Shown here piece after piece: positions 1 to 8,451 of a stretch of DNA of 64,000 bases. Within the stretch, counting starts at the first letter, position 1, and the number at the start of each line of letters is the position of its first letter. The notes under the pieces were generated by a model. That model was not told where the DNA came from. It searched no databases and saw nothing but the letters and a program-made list of their open reading frames with translations. This DNA comes from Spirochaetaceae bacterium (GTDB lineage: Bacteria; Spirochaetota; Leptospiria; Leptospirales; Leptonemataceae): contig PBUB01000018.1 of the NCBI GenBank assembly GCA_002729885.1, positions 62,001 through 126,000 of the forward strand, given 5' to 3'. Position numbers and translations under genes: made by a program.

Positions 1-210
1 CGGTGAACCCGGGCTTCTCACCACAATCTCAGAATAGCCTTCCGTGCCACGGGTCTGGTTCTTTCCTTCCGGTAGGCCGTTTTGAGCTTTGGAGCTCCGG
101 CCAGTATCGGCTGGCCCACGGACAGGAAGCATTGCTACATCCTGTCCGAGGCGAAGACTGATCGCTGACTGCCTCGAGGGCCGATGCAATTTCGCAGGCA
201 CCTCAACTAT
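1..210. other. Intergenic region with two successive hairpins
   Basis: No convincing reading frame lies here on either strand. Two perfect inverted repeats sit side by side: a 6-bp stem (99-104 with 111-116, six-base loop) and an 8-bp stem (120-127 with 140-147, twelve-base loop). Neither is followed by a run of T, so they are not clear intrinsic terminators. They could be the end of a transcript arriving from outside the window, or a structured untranslated region beyond the stop of the nitroreductase-like gene that reads into this stretch. Confidence 0.5.
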
Positions 211-1419
211 TTAGCTTAGTAGCATATCCTTCAGAGGTCTTCGCGGAGCCTGGTAGTTTTCATCGCTTCGTCCGAGCAATGCATTGATTTGAATTTTGGC
301 CGGTGCCTGCACACCAATGAAGGAATTGTACTGTGCCGCCAGGTCAGCCATGGCATCGAATTCCTGCATTAGCTGACTGGTGGGGCGCATTACCAGTCCC
401 ATAGATTGGGCTGCCAATTGCATTCTTGCATAGTCACGGCCGCAAAGAACCCAATCCTTTACGGTATTGGACTTTGTAATGAACAGGATCTGACCCTTCA
501 CGGAATAGAGGTTTTCCCTGTATCGGTCCATAAACATCTTTTGACCGGACTCATCGTAATAGTCCTCAGGATCATGACTGAGAATGAAGGTTTCAATGAA
601 CCATTTTTGAAATCCCTGGACTCCATTACTTGCCAGGGAAATTCCATCCCTCTTTCCGTAGATTTCATCATTACCTATGCGAAACCATTTTCTGGACTCC
701 TCTGCTGATGGAAAGTGGGCCAATTCCGCCTGCATCCCCTTGAAATGAAAATCAAGATGTTTCTGTAAATCCGCAGGGGCTGTTTCTCGAAGTTCGGAGA
801 CTCGTGGTTTGGTCAGAGCTTTCAGATCGGTATATTCTCTGGAGTTAATAGCCGGACCGTGGTAGGCGGTGCGAACTGTTCTTCGAGCTGAGATAGAGGC
901 GTAGAGTGGATCTCTCTGATTTGCGCGGATTAGCTGAATGGATGCCACGGGTTTCTTGCCTGCATCCGAAGGCACTCTGTAACCTTCTGGAAAAAGCGAA
1001 ATACTGGCGGACATTCCCAATTCACCGGCTGCTACGGACAGCAGTTCCAGTAAGCATCCCTGGCTCATATGAACCTGTCGAAGGGTAGGGTCTGTTTCCG
1101 GTAGAACTCGATCTGGATCTACATAGAGTAAAGCTTCGGTGGAGGTCAGGATTCTGAATTTCCAGGGCTGAACGTTGTGTGGATTGGGCGCGGAAATACC
1201 GGCGGCCAGAGCCAGATGGATGGGATCTGAAAGGCCGGCCCAACGGGCGTTTTCCAGCGGATCATCCAGGCCGGATGGAAAGCGACTGTAGGTAGAACAA
1301 TAAGAACTGAGTGCGGCCGCCGTAAGGAAGCCGCCGGATTTCTGCAGGAAGGATTTCCTGCTCAGTTCGGTCTCGGATTCTATCTTCTGTCTGGATTTGC
1401 TTTTTTCTGGTCTATTCAT
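211..1419 (-). CDS. Nitroreductase-like (Acg-type) FMN protein, possibly exported
   Basis: This 402-aa protein belongs by appearance to the large, divergent nitroreductase family resembling mycobacterial Acg, FMN-fold proteins of unclear substrate. The N-terminus carries an Arg-Lys signal (SRKSFLQKSGG, about residues 20-30) followed by a hydrophobic stretch, so Tat-like or lipoprotein-style export is possible. A classic twin arginine is absent. The FMN/phosphate contact motif NPHNVQPWKF lies near residues 79-88, and a second family-like stretch is RTVRTAYHG in the middle. It starts with ATG at 1419 and is followed downstream only by the hairpin region, so it seems monocistronic. The upstream cyclase is divergent. 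The family assignment is fairly secure; enzymatic activity is not, because Acg-like proteins often lack the dimer contacts needed for catalysis. Confidence 0.7.
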   Translation of the reverse strand: MNRPEKSKSRQKIESETELSRKSFLQKSGGFLTAAALSSYCSTYSRFPSGLDDPLENARWAGLSDPIHLALAAGISAPNPHNVQPWKFRILTSTEALLYVDPDRVLPETDPTLRQVHMSQGCLLELLSVAAGELGMSASISLFPEGYRVPSDAGKKPVASIQLIRANQRDPLYASISARRTVRTAYHGPAINSREYTDLKALTKPRVSELRETAPADLQKHLDFHFKGMQAELAHFPSAEESRKWFRIGNDEIYGKRDGISLASNGVQGFQKWFIETFILSHDPEDYYDESGQKMFMDRYRENLYSVKGQILFITKSNTVKDWVLCGRDYARMQLAAQSMGLVMRPTSQLMQEFDAMADLAAQYNSFIGVQAPAKIQINALLGRSDENYQAPRRPLKDMLLS

Positions 1420-1607
1420 GCAAATAGATTACATCAACCCGGGTGAATCTGCGACCTTCCCTGCAGGGCAGGTCGCACCTGAAAGAGAATTGAGCTATAT
1501 TAATCCTGGAAAATGAGAGAAAGATCCAGAATTCGCCGTTTAAATTTTTTCCATCAAACAGCAGGATGGGGGAATCCTGTTTCCACGAGCCGATCCAGGA
1601 GCCAACA

Positions 1608-2888
1608 ATGAAATACGAAAGCACAGAAAGAATCCTGACTCAAAGAGAAATACGGGCTCTGATACTGGTAATGATTCTTCGCCTGGCCTACACTACCATT
1701 ATGGCAGTCCTGACTTTAATGGTAGGCAAGAGCGATTGGGAAAAACTGGTAGTGGTGGGTCTGGCAATCCTGGTCTGGGTTTTTGCAGTTCCGTTCTGGG
1801 TCAGTCTACGAAAATCCCGGGGAGTCCTGGCACTGGGGTTAATTGGTCTCTTTCTTGATCTGGCTGTGTATGGTATGCTTCCCTGGATCTGGTATAGCTC
1901 TGTGGGCGGAAGCGAAGTGCTACCTGCTTATATCGTAAAGCATCCCAACGTAATGGCTCTGGGATATATGCTTGTGATCTTTCACAGTGGGGCCGGTAGA
2001 CCACTGTATCCTCTGGTGGCGACATCCATCATTTCATGTATTCAGCTGGGCCAATTCTACTTTGCCAGTCTGGATCCACGTACCATATTTTCCAACGATT
2101 ACATCGCTCATATGACCGGTGAATCTATCAGTCCGGAATTTTTCTTTGGAAATCTGTTCACATTTCTGGCCTGCGGGATGTCTCTCGCCTGGATTGCCCG
2201 ATTGGGCCGGAAGAACCTGCGAACGGCTGTTGGAAAGGAGATCGAAAATGATCGTCTGTCCAGGTATTTTTCGCCAGAGGTTCAAAAGGCAATCGTTCAG
2301 CAGGGGGATCCATTCGAAGAGAAGGGAGACCGCAGGAATGTAGCTGTTCTGTTTTCTGACATTCGTGGATTTACCAGCATGAGCGAAAAGGAGTCTCCGG
2401 AAACCGTGCTCGATTGGTTGCGGGAATATCATCGCGTGATGGTGGAAATCATCTTCAAACACGGAGGGACTCTGGATAAATTCCTGGGCGATGGTATACT
2501 CGCTGTATTTGGTGCGCCAGAGAGCTTTCGGGACGATGCAGATCGAGCTCTGAAGGCTGCATGCGAAATGCAAATTGCTCTGGAGAAATGGAACCAGGAC
2601 CGAAAAGAGAGATCGCTTCCGGTATTTGAGCAGGGCATAGGTGTTCACTTTGGACCGGCTACTGTAGGAAATGTTGGTGTAGAAGAAAGACTGGAATACA
2701 CTGTCATTGGTGATACTGTAAATGTGGCCAGCCGCCTTCAGGGACTTTGCAAGGAGCTGGGTCACAATACCCTCATTTCTGCAAGTCTGGTGGAGGCATG
2801 CGAGAATCCGCCCGCTCTAGATTACGTTGGAAGCCATGGGATACGAGGACGTCAGGCCAATCTGGAAATTTACTCGGCGGTACCGTAG
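1608..2888 (+). CDS. Membrane-anchored class III adenylate/guanylate cyclase
   Basis: A protein of 426 aa makes cyclic nucleotide from NTP at the cytoplasmic membrane. The first ~210 residues form about six hydrophobic segments. The catalytic domain follows (about 240-420) with metal-binding FSDIRGFTSM and DKFLGDGILAVFG, then EYTVIGDTVNVASRLQG. The Lys in DKFLGDG, the Asp in GDTVN and the Arg in ASRL fit an active, probably ATP-specific class III enzyme. I chose the ATG at 1608 because CCAGGAG ends six bases before it; an in-frame ATG at 1566 has no ribosome site. A stem-loop after the stop suggests a single-gene transcript. Such TM-cyclases are numerous in Leptospirales. A second one lies at 4936, separated by an AraC-type regulator and a secreted protein. 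Confidence 0.88.
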   Translation: MKYESTERILTQREIRALILVMILRLAYTTIMAVLTLMVGKSDWEKLVVVGLAILVWVFAVPFWVSLRKSRGVLALGLIGLFLDLAVYGMLPWIWYSSVGGSEVLPAYIVKHPNVMALGYMLVIFHSGAGRPLYPLVATSIISCIQLGQFYFASLDPRTIFSNDYIAHMTGESISPEFFFGNLFTFLACGMSLAWIARLGRKNLRTAVGKEIENDRLSRYFSPEVQKAIVQQGDPFEEKGDRRNVAVLFSDIRGFTSMSEKESPETVLDWLREYHRVMVEIIFKHGGTLDKFLGDGILAVFGAPESFRDDADRALKAACEMQIALEKWNQDRKERSLPVFEQGIGVHFGPATVGNVGVEERLEYTVIGDTVNVASRLQGLCKELGHNTLISASLVEACENPPALDYVGSHGIRGRQANLEIYSAVP

Positions 2889-2936
2889 GTCCGGAAACAG
2901 GTGCCCGATGGTGTCCAGTTCTGGAGGCATGCAGTG

Positions 2937-2962
2937 AAGCCTTGCGAGCAGGGCTTTTCGGT
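2937..2962 (+). terminator. Possible intrinsic terminator after the first cyclase
   Basis: A near-perfect inverted repeat (2937-2945 with 2948-2956, one G-U pair) is followed by TT and then TCGG. The stem is stable but the T-run is short, so termination is plausible rather than certain. It lies 49 bases beyond the cyclase stop and before the AraC-type gene. Confidence 0.4.
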
Positions 2963-3005
2963 CTAATTTCGCTTTCCCTTTTTCCAGGGAATTCGAATGT
3001 AAGCC

Positions 3006-4079
3006 ATGGATTTCATCCATGCAGCCGGCATTACCCAATGCATTCTTCTGGCCCTTTATTTTATTCATAGAAGAAATGAGCCAGGAAATCTTTCCGAATC
3101 TCTTCTCTTGCTGGTGGTGGCCGCAAGCATTTCCATCGGCTACCTGTACGGAAGTGGCTTAATTCTCCTCTGGCCGCACATAGCCAGGATGGGCTTTTCA
3201 TTTATGGCGCTCATTGGACCTTTGTTCCTTTTCTCGGTGCGAGCAAGAGAAGGCCAGGGATTGAACCCATGGGATGCTCTCTGGATGGTTGTTCCCGCTG
3301 GAATCACTATCTATCTACTTCCTTTCCATTTTTCGTCTGTAGAAGAGAAGCTCAATTACCTTAGAGAGGACTTGATTCAGATTCATCTGGACTGCATCGT
3401 GATTCTGTATGTCACCCTGCTCAGCAACCTGATCAGTATGGGATGGTCCATCCTGTTTATCTACAGAAAGGATCGAGAAGATTCCAGTCTCACCTTAGGA
3501 GCTCGACTCTATTATCTCGTTCCTCTTATCTTTCTTCTGGTAGCGGCCATTGTTTCTGCCACGGATCCCAATCTATTAAACTCAGGTCTGTTTTCTGGAG
3601 TGGGCTCGCTGATTGTACTGGGACGGGCCTACGTATTGCTCTACAACAGAGAAAAACAGGGGCAGAATCATGCGCTTTACCCCCCAGGGCAGCGCTATCG
3701 TAAGTCTCTCCTTTCAGAGGATATGGTGCAGCAGATGGGGGAACGAATCAGTGAATACATGGAGGATGAAAGTCCGTATCTGGAACCGGATTTTCAGTTA
3801 CCGGCGCTTGCAAAGACAATGGAACTCAGCCCGGTTCAGACATCTCAGATCATTAATCGCTTCTTTGAATGTAGCTTTCTGCAGCTTATTCAGAGGAAGC
3901 GAATCGAGCATGCAAAGTCGCTTTTAAATACTCGGGATTCTTCGTTTTCCATACTGGATATTGCGATGGAAAGTGGATTCAATTCAAAATCTGCTTTTAA
4001 TTCCGCTTTTCGAAAGATTGTGGGAATCTCTCCCAGCGATTATCGAAAGAATCCGCCTGTGAATTCTTCTTCACATTAG
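3006..4079 (+). CDS. AraC-family regulator with N-terminal membrane sensor
   Basis: A 357-aa protein has about seven hydrophobic helices in residues 1-215 and a C-terminal AraC/XylS DNA-binding domain in about 250-350. The two helix-turn-helices are visible: LALAKTMELSPVQTSQIINR, and ILDIAMESGFNSKSAFNSAF followed by RKIVGISPSDYRK, the usual family ending. The architecture (seven-helix half plus AraC domain) is common in Leptospira and implies a transcription factor held at the membrane that senses an envelope or small-molecule signal. The ligand and targets cannot be read from the sequence. No strong ribosome site precedes the ATG at 3006. The neighbouring START-like gene at 4140-4721 converges on it. 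Confidence 0.85.
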   Translation: MDFIHAAGITQCILLALYFIHRRNEPGNLSESLLLLVVAASISIGYLYGSGLILLWPHIARMGFSFMALIGPLFLFSVRAREGQGLNPWDALWMVVPAGITIYLLPFHFSSVEEKLNYLREDLIQIHLDCIVILYVTLLSNLISMGWSILFIYRKDREDSSLTLGARLYYLVPLIFLLVAAIVSATDPNLLNSGLFSGVGSLIVLGRAYVLLYNREKQGQNHALYPPGQRYRKSLLSEDMVQQMGERISEYMEDESPYLEPDFQLPALAKTMELSPVQTSQIINRFFECSFLQLIQRKRIEHAKSLLNTRDSSFSILDIAMESGFNSKSAFNSAFRKIVGISPSDYRKNPPVNSSSH

Positions 4080-4139
4080 GCCGGGAATCTCCTGCTGAAT
4101 GGTCTACGAATTTACCGGCAGCTTCCTGAGTTAATTCAT

Positions 4140-4721
4140 CTAGATACTTGCGAAATAGGATCGGACGTTCTTTATGATGGATGGCGCTTCCTGTTCCATT
4201 CCGTACTCTACAAGCCAATCCGGCACCAGAGACAAACCAGGATCAAATCGAACCCGGTAGATCATCAAAGTCCCATTCCGGTAAGGATGCAATCTCCAGG
4301 CCCCTTCATTTACCTTGATGCTGCCATCGATTCGCTTCCAGGAGATGGCATATTGTGAAGGATAGAATCGAGTTTCGTTCAGCGACCACCGATCCTCCAG
4401 GGGCCAGGGAAAAGCCAGTTCCGAATAGAAATGATACAGGTTTCCCTGTCTGTATCTCTGTTCATTTTTCTTAACTTTGGGAAAGATTCGGTGCAAAAGA
4501 TCTGGATTCGTAAGGGCTCGATACACTTCCGATGGTTTCGCATTGATGTAGCCCACGACGGTAACAATGCCCAGGCTTTTTCCCTTTCTGACCAGGGATT
4601 TGCGGATCTCCTGACCTGAAGGCAATGGCCCCACCGCCTCTGGCTTCAGAGAGTCCGGTTCTATTCCGGACACAGATGTGGAAATGAACAGAATGATTAT
4701 GATCAGTATTCGAGCTCTCAT
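4140..4721 (-). CDS. Secreted START/SRPBCC-fold protein (copy 1)
   Basis: This 193-aa protein has a clear Sec signal peptide (MRARILIIIILFISTSVSG) followed by a START-like lipid-binding fold. The typical polyketide-cyclase/START feature is KPSEVYRALTNPDLLHRIFP, in which the protein accommodates a hydrophobic ligand. Later motifs DRWSLNET and NEGAWRL, then VRFDPGLSLVPDWL, recur almost unchanged in a paralogue at 30241-30822. Both are the same length and both read minus. The family is known to bind lipids or quinone-like molecules; an export signal suggests a periplasmic lipid carrier or an envelope stress role, but this is inference. The gene appears to be monocistronic and ends 60 bases from the convergent AraC-type gene. 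Confidence 0.72.
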   Translation of the reverse strand: MRARILIIIILFISTSVSGIEPDSLKPEAVGPLPSGQEIRKSLVRKGKSLGIVTVVGYINAKPSEVYRALTNPDLLHRIFPKVKKNEQRYRQGNLYHFYSELAFPWPLEDRWSLNETRFYPSQYAISWKRIDGSIKVNEGAWRLHPYRNGTLMIYRVRFDPGLSLVPDWLVEYGMEQEAPSIIKNVRSYFASI

Positions 4722-4935
4722 GCCATCACTGTAATGAACGATATTTCAAATTCATGTCAGGCCCATGTGTTTGCTGTGGCTTATCGATTCAATGCCCGTG
4801 GCATTCTGTGGGCGGAGCTCAAAGGCATAACGAAACCGAGGAATCTTTGTCAGAGGCTTATCGCAGATTTGAAGGTCCGCGGCCGGGTTCAATGGATTCG
4901 AATTGATTCTCAGAAACCCTGTGGCCAGGTGTCCT

Positions 4936-6024
4936 ATGCGCCAAAGCACCCTGGACAGACTGAAGCAGGTATTCTTTTTTACATCGTATTTCTGTTTCGT
5001 TTCTTTGCTACTATTCTTTAACGATGCATTCATTCGAACGGCACCGGACATTCAGCAAATAGGTTCCTATTATCCCTTCCAGAATTTTCTGTCCTATCTG
5101 GCCGGTGGAATCTTTGGCGGATTGATGGTGGCCATTTTTGAGCTATTCATTCTGGGAAATTTGTTCAAGAAATACGGACTTCTGGTTCTGGGCGTGGGCC
5201 GTGGATTGTTTCTAGTTCTGCTGTATTTCGTAATGACTCTGTTTCTTTCCTTTGGCTACAATGTAATCGTCACGGGACTTCCGCCCTATGATCAGGAAGT
5301 CCTTGATAGCGTATGGCAATACATGACCGGACCTGTACTCATCATTAACCTGGCCTTCTACGCTGTCTTTGTAATGATCCTGATTTTCTTTCATCAGATA
5401 ATTGATCTGGTGGGCCGGGGAGTCCTGGGAAAATTTTTGTTTGGGCGCTATAAGATTCCGCGAGTGGTGGATCGAACTTTCCTGTTCATGGACATGAACG
5501 ATTCCACTTCCATTGCAGAGAAGGTAGGACATATTGCATTCTTTGAGTTGATGCAGGACTTTCTGGTGGAAGCAGGGGATGAAATTCGAGAACATGGAGG
5601 CGAAATCAATAAGTATGTTGGGGATGAAATCATTGCGCTCTGGAACATAGATCAGGGGGCCCGGAATGGCCGGGCGCTGGATGCCCTTCTGGCAATTCGG
5701 CAAAGATTTCAAAACAGAGCATCTTATTTCGAAGAGAAATATGGTATTGTGCCGGACTTTAAATCTGCGCTCCATACCGGACCTGCCATGGTAGGGGAGC
5801 TCGGAGACTGGAAACGAGAAGTGGCCTTTATGGGAGACTCAATGAATACTACGGCCAGAATCCAGGGGGCTTGCAAGAAGCTAAAGGCCAGGATTCTGAT
5901 CAGCGAAGACTATCGTCATAAGCTAATCGATACCACCCGGTATAAACTGGAGCATGCAGGGAAAGGCAGATTGCGAGGCAAAGAAACGCCTATGACTCTT
6001 TATCGCGTTCTGGAGTTGGATTAA
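4936..6024 (+). CDS. Second membrane-anchored class III nucleotide cyclase
   Basis: A protein of 362 aa has about five transmembrane helices in residues 10-165 and a C-terminal cyclase domain. Catalytic signatures are FLFMDMNDSTSIAEKVG (first metal Asp), INKYVGDEIIALWN (Lys and second metal Asp) and EVAFMGDSMNTTARIQG (adenine-selecting Asp and transition-state Arg). All key residues are kept, so it should be active. Its membrane half is unlike that of the first cyclase, so it probably hears a different signal. Reading from the ATG at 4936, an AGG lies six bases upstream; an in-frame TTG at 4903 is less likely. It converges on the EEP gene at 6088 with 63 bases between stops. Confidence 0.85.
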   Translation: MRQSTLDRLKQVFFFTSYFCFVSLLLFFNDAFIRTAPDIQQIGSYYPFQNFLSYLAGGIFGGLMVAIFELFILGNLFKKYGLLVLGVGRGLFLVLLYFVMTLFLSFGYNVIVTGLPPYDQEVLDSVWQYMTGPVLIINLAFYAVFVMILIFFHQIIDLVGRGVLGKFLFGRYKIPRVVDRTFLFMDMNDSTSIAEKVGHIAFFELMQDFLVEAGDEIREHGGEINKYVGDEIIALWNIDQGARNGRALDALLAIRQRFQNRASYFEEKYGIVPDFKSALHTGPAMVGELGDWKREVAFMGDSMNTTARIQGACKKLKARILISEDYRHKLIDTTRYKLEHAGKGRLRGKETPMTLYRVLELD

Positions 6025-6087
6025 TCGGCCAGTATCAGGATGCCAGAACAGGGCCAGACCTTTGAACTCTGAAATCAATTACCATTC

Positions 6088-6915
6088 CTATGGGGGAAGT
6101 AGTTCAATCTCTGCCACAAGAGGTAGATGGTCCGATGCCTCCCTGGAAAGGGGCGACAGATGCCGGCCACATTTTAAGAAACGAATTCCCTTCATTCGAA
6201 GAAATCGATCCAATGAAAGAAAGGGAAACCCCGATGGAAACGTATGGTCTCTCATCCAGAAACCATTTAGCCGCTTCTCTAAATACCGGAGCTGGCTGGA
6301 CAGAGGCCACCAGATATTGAAATCGCCCATGAGCAGATAATATCCTTTTCGCTCACTTTGAGTTCTGCGAATCCGGGCAATCAGCCGTAGTATCTGGGTC
6401 CATCGCTCTTTCGAGTTCAAACCCAGGTGTGTAGAAAATACCATGATCCGATAGCCCTTATTTGAACCTTCATCGGATTTTCCGTACCCTCCGGCTGATT
6501 CCCTGGAGCTCAGGCTACGTTTAGAGCCCTGGTTTAATTCCGGTGGCCCGTCGGCCGGGGAAGCAGATTCCACGGCATTGGGCCAGAACAGTTCACAATG
6601 AACCATACCTCTGGGTTCTCGATTTCTGTAATTAAGTATGGTCTGCCCTTGATCGCGAGCGGGAATGCGGCTCAAAATTGCATTTCCGTAGTAGCCAGGC
6701 CCGGTGGGGCCGGCCACGAATTGAAGACCTGTTAACCTGGACAATGCCTGAAACTGTCTTCGTCCACTGGCTGCATTCTTCAGATCTCCCACTTCCTGCA
6801 GCGAAATAATATCCGGATCAATCTCTCGAATTACCTTTACAATCCTTCGCAACGAAAGCCTTCCATCCCGACCTGTACCGCTGTGGATATTATAGCTGGC
6901 TATGCGAAGTTGCAT
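6088..6915 (-). CDS. Endonuclease/exonuclease/phosphatase (EEP) family protein
   Basis: A 275-aa cytosolic EEP-superfamily phosphodiesterase. The ordered motifs are present: SYNIHSG at the N-terminus, ISLQEVGD (catalytic Glu), STHLGL, LLMGDFNIWW and the final ASDHLPLVAEI with the catalytic Asp-His. A low-complexity Ser/Gly insertion (about residues 118-150) is unusual. It starts 11 bases after the stop of the phospholipase D gene and is surely co-transcribed with it. The same pairing occurs in E. coli as ybhP next to clsB (cardiolipin synthase B), which suggests a phospholipid-linked phosphodiesterase rather than a DNA nuclease. Substrate unproven. Confidence 0.8.
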   Translation of the reverse strand: MQLRIASYNIHSGTGRDGRLSLRRIVKVIREIDPDIISLQEVGDLKNAASGRRQFQALSRLTGLQFVAGPTGPGYYGNAILSRIPARDQGQTILNYRNREPRGMVHCELFWPNAVESASPADGPPELNQGSKRSLSSRESAGGYGKSDEGSNKGYRIMVFSTHLGLNSKERWTQILRLIARIRRTQSERKGYYLLMGDFNIWWPLSSQLRYLEKRLNGFWMRDHTFPSGFPFLSLDRFLRMKGIRFLKCGRHLSPLSREASDHLPLVAEIELLPP

Positions 6916-6926
6916 CGAGAAGTCCT

Positions 6927-8405
6927 CTACTCCAGAGGAAGGATGTCTGCCAGCACCTTCTGGATTTCAAGAGGCTTTTCCGGATCCACCTGCTCCTGGG
7001 GAATCACCGCATCCAGCAGTGGGTCCGTTTCCGTTTTGAGAGGTAGCAGCGTTCTACCGTTTCCCCGTAATCGCGAAATTGTGGCTGCCAGGCTCTCTTC
7101 ATTCAAGGATTCTTGGACCTTCGCTGGATTGGATCCAAGATGTTCTGAAAGCAGCCTCGCCAGGTACTTGCGAATGGAATCTCTGGCGTCGGCCCGGGAT
7201 AGGGAGTCTTCGTTACAGAGCGATGTGTCGATGGCTACACTGCATTCTGTGTCCAGTCCCATAGATCGATTGCTTAGATTGGTGGAACCTACAAAGGCAA
7301 TTCTATCATCGATAACCATGGTTTTCGCATGAACGAAGATATCGTTTCCATCAATGGCAGGATAATAGATATACAGTCGGCCATAAAGATCGGATTCCTG
7401 CATCTGACGAACCACTCTATGTCGTAAAACCCCCATGGTGGCTTCCTCAAGCCAGCCGGGACATTCCCGTGGGGTTACAATTACTACCTCTGGTCCTGTT
7501 GAAGACTCCAGTCTTTCGCATATGGATTCTGCAATGGAGCTGGAGGTTAAATATTGATTCTCTATGTAGATGTAATCGGTGGCAGTGGAGATTGCCATTT
7601 TGAGAAATGCTTCGCTTTCCCGTACTTCGGCTCGGTCTTCATGGGCCGGGTCTGTTCGAATGATACCAACATCTATGTTTTCCCAGGAACTTTCCAGCTG
7701 CGAAGGCCAGATGTCTGCGGTCTCCGGCGGTCGGGGTATGTCTCCGGTAGCTCTCATCCATCGATTACGAGCCAGTTCTCCAAGGCATCTGGCTGCTTCT
7801 CCTGAAACCATGGCCTGTATATCATGAAATGCATCGTAGGTTTCTCCGTCCGGTCGATTTCGACCGTAGCCTTCCGGTAAATGCACCTGAGTGTCCCATC
7901 GTTGGCCGGTAAGGTCTATGCCGCCGGCAAAGGCAATGCTATCGTCGATTACCACTACTTTCTGATGATGCGAAGCCCCCAGTGGATGATTGTTGTCGAA
8001 TTGGAATTCCAGCCTTTTTCCGGCCTCCCAGTAAACCTTGATTCTGGCCATTGCTTCTCGTTCCAGCGCATAGATCACCGAGTAATCCCAGTTGAGCATA
8101 TGAATCTTCAAATCTGGCTTTTCATCCAGCAATTGATTGAGGAATTCTATGAGGGACAGGGACCCGCCATCCAGAGGTTCTGGTGTGTTCGCAGCTTTTC
8201 GCTGGTCTTCGCTCAGATCAGCTTCGCGATTAAGCACCAGCCGACTGTCCAGATCCCATCCCAGGATCAGTATGGATTGGCGGGCCAGTTTTGCGGCCTG
8301 CATGAATGCATTGTAGTAGGATGCGGCATCGATGAGGAATTCCAGCCTGCTGGCACGTGCTACATGCCAGGCTGTTTGCCCTTCCAGGATTGTGGGCTCA
8401 GACAT
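6927..8405 (-). CDS. Phospholipase D-family cardiolipin synthase-like protein
   Basis: This 492-aa enzyme has two HKD active sites: HHQKVVVIDDSIAFAGGID near residue 145 and HAKTMVIDDRIAFVGSTN near residue 358. Two HKD motifs in one chain are the hallmark of cardiolipin synthases and bacterial phospholipase D, which transfer phosphatidyl groups between lipids. It lacks the N-terminal transmembrane helices of ClsA and is closer in layout to ClsB-type or plant-like PLD proteins (DSRLVLNREADLS near the start, DIQAMVSGEAARCLGELARNR between the motifs). It lies 46 bases downstream of the SpoIIE-type gene and 11 bases upstream of the EEP gene. Cardiolipin or phosphatidylglycerol remodelling is the likely role; a true phospholipase is the alternative. 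Confidence 0.83.
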   Translation of the reverse strand: MSEPTILEGQTAWHVARASRLEFLIDAASYYNAFMQAAKLARQSILILGWDLDSRLVLNREADLSEDQRKAANTPEPLDGGSLSLIEFLNQLLDEKPDLKIHMLNWDYSVIYALEREAMARIKVYWEAGKRLEFQFDNNHPLGASHHQKVVVIDDSIAFAGGIDLTGQRWDTQVHLPEGYGRNRPDGETYDAFHDIQAMVSGEAARCLGELARNRWMRATGDIPRPPETADIWPSQLESSWENIDVGIIRTDPAHEDRAEVRESEAFLKMAISTATDYIYIENQYLTSSSIAESICERLESSTGPEVVIVTPRECPGWLEEATMGVLRHRVVRQMQESDLYGRLYIYYPAIDGNDIFVHAKTMVIDDRIAFVGSTNLSNRSMGLDTECSVAIDTSLCNEDSLSRADARDSIRKYLARLLSEHLGSNPAKVQESLNEESLAATISRLRGNGRTLLPLKTETDPLLDAVIPQEQVDPEKPLEIQKVLADILPLE

Positions 8406-8451
8406 AGAACCATTTTTCTGGAATGGTGCAGAGCAACAAGGAAAAGGTAGT

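Noticed and set aside
2034..2765. 243-codon minus frame inside the first cyclase
   Set aside because: The plus-strand cyclase with complete catalytic motifs is certain; the minus frame has no recognisable content.
5212..5775. 187-codon minus frame opposite the second cyclase
   Set aside because: No family and it lies across a conserved cyclase domain.
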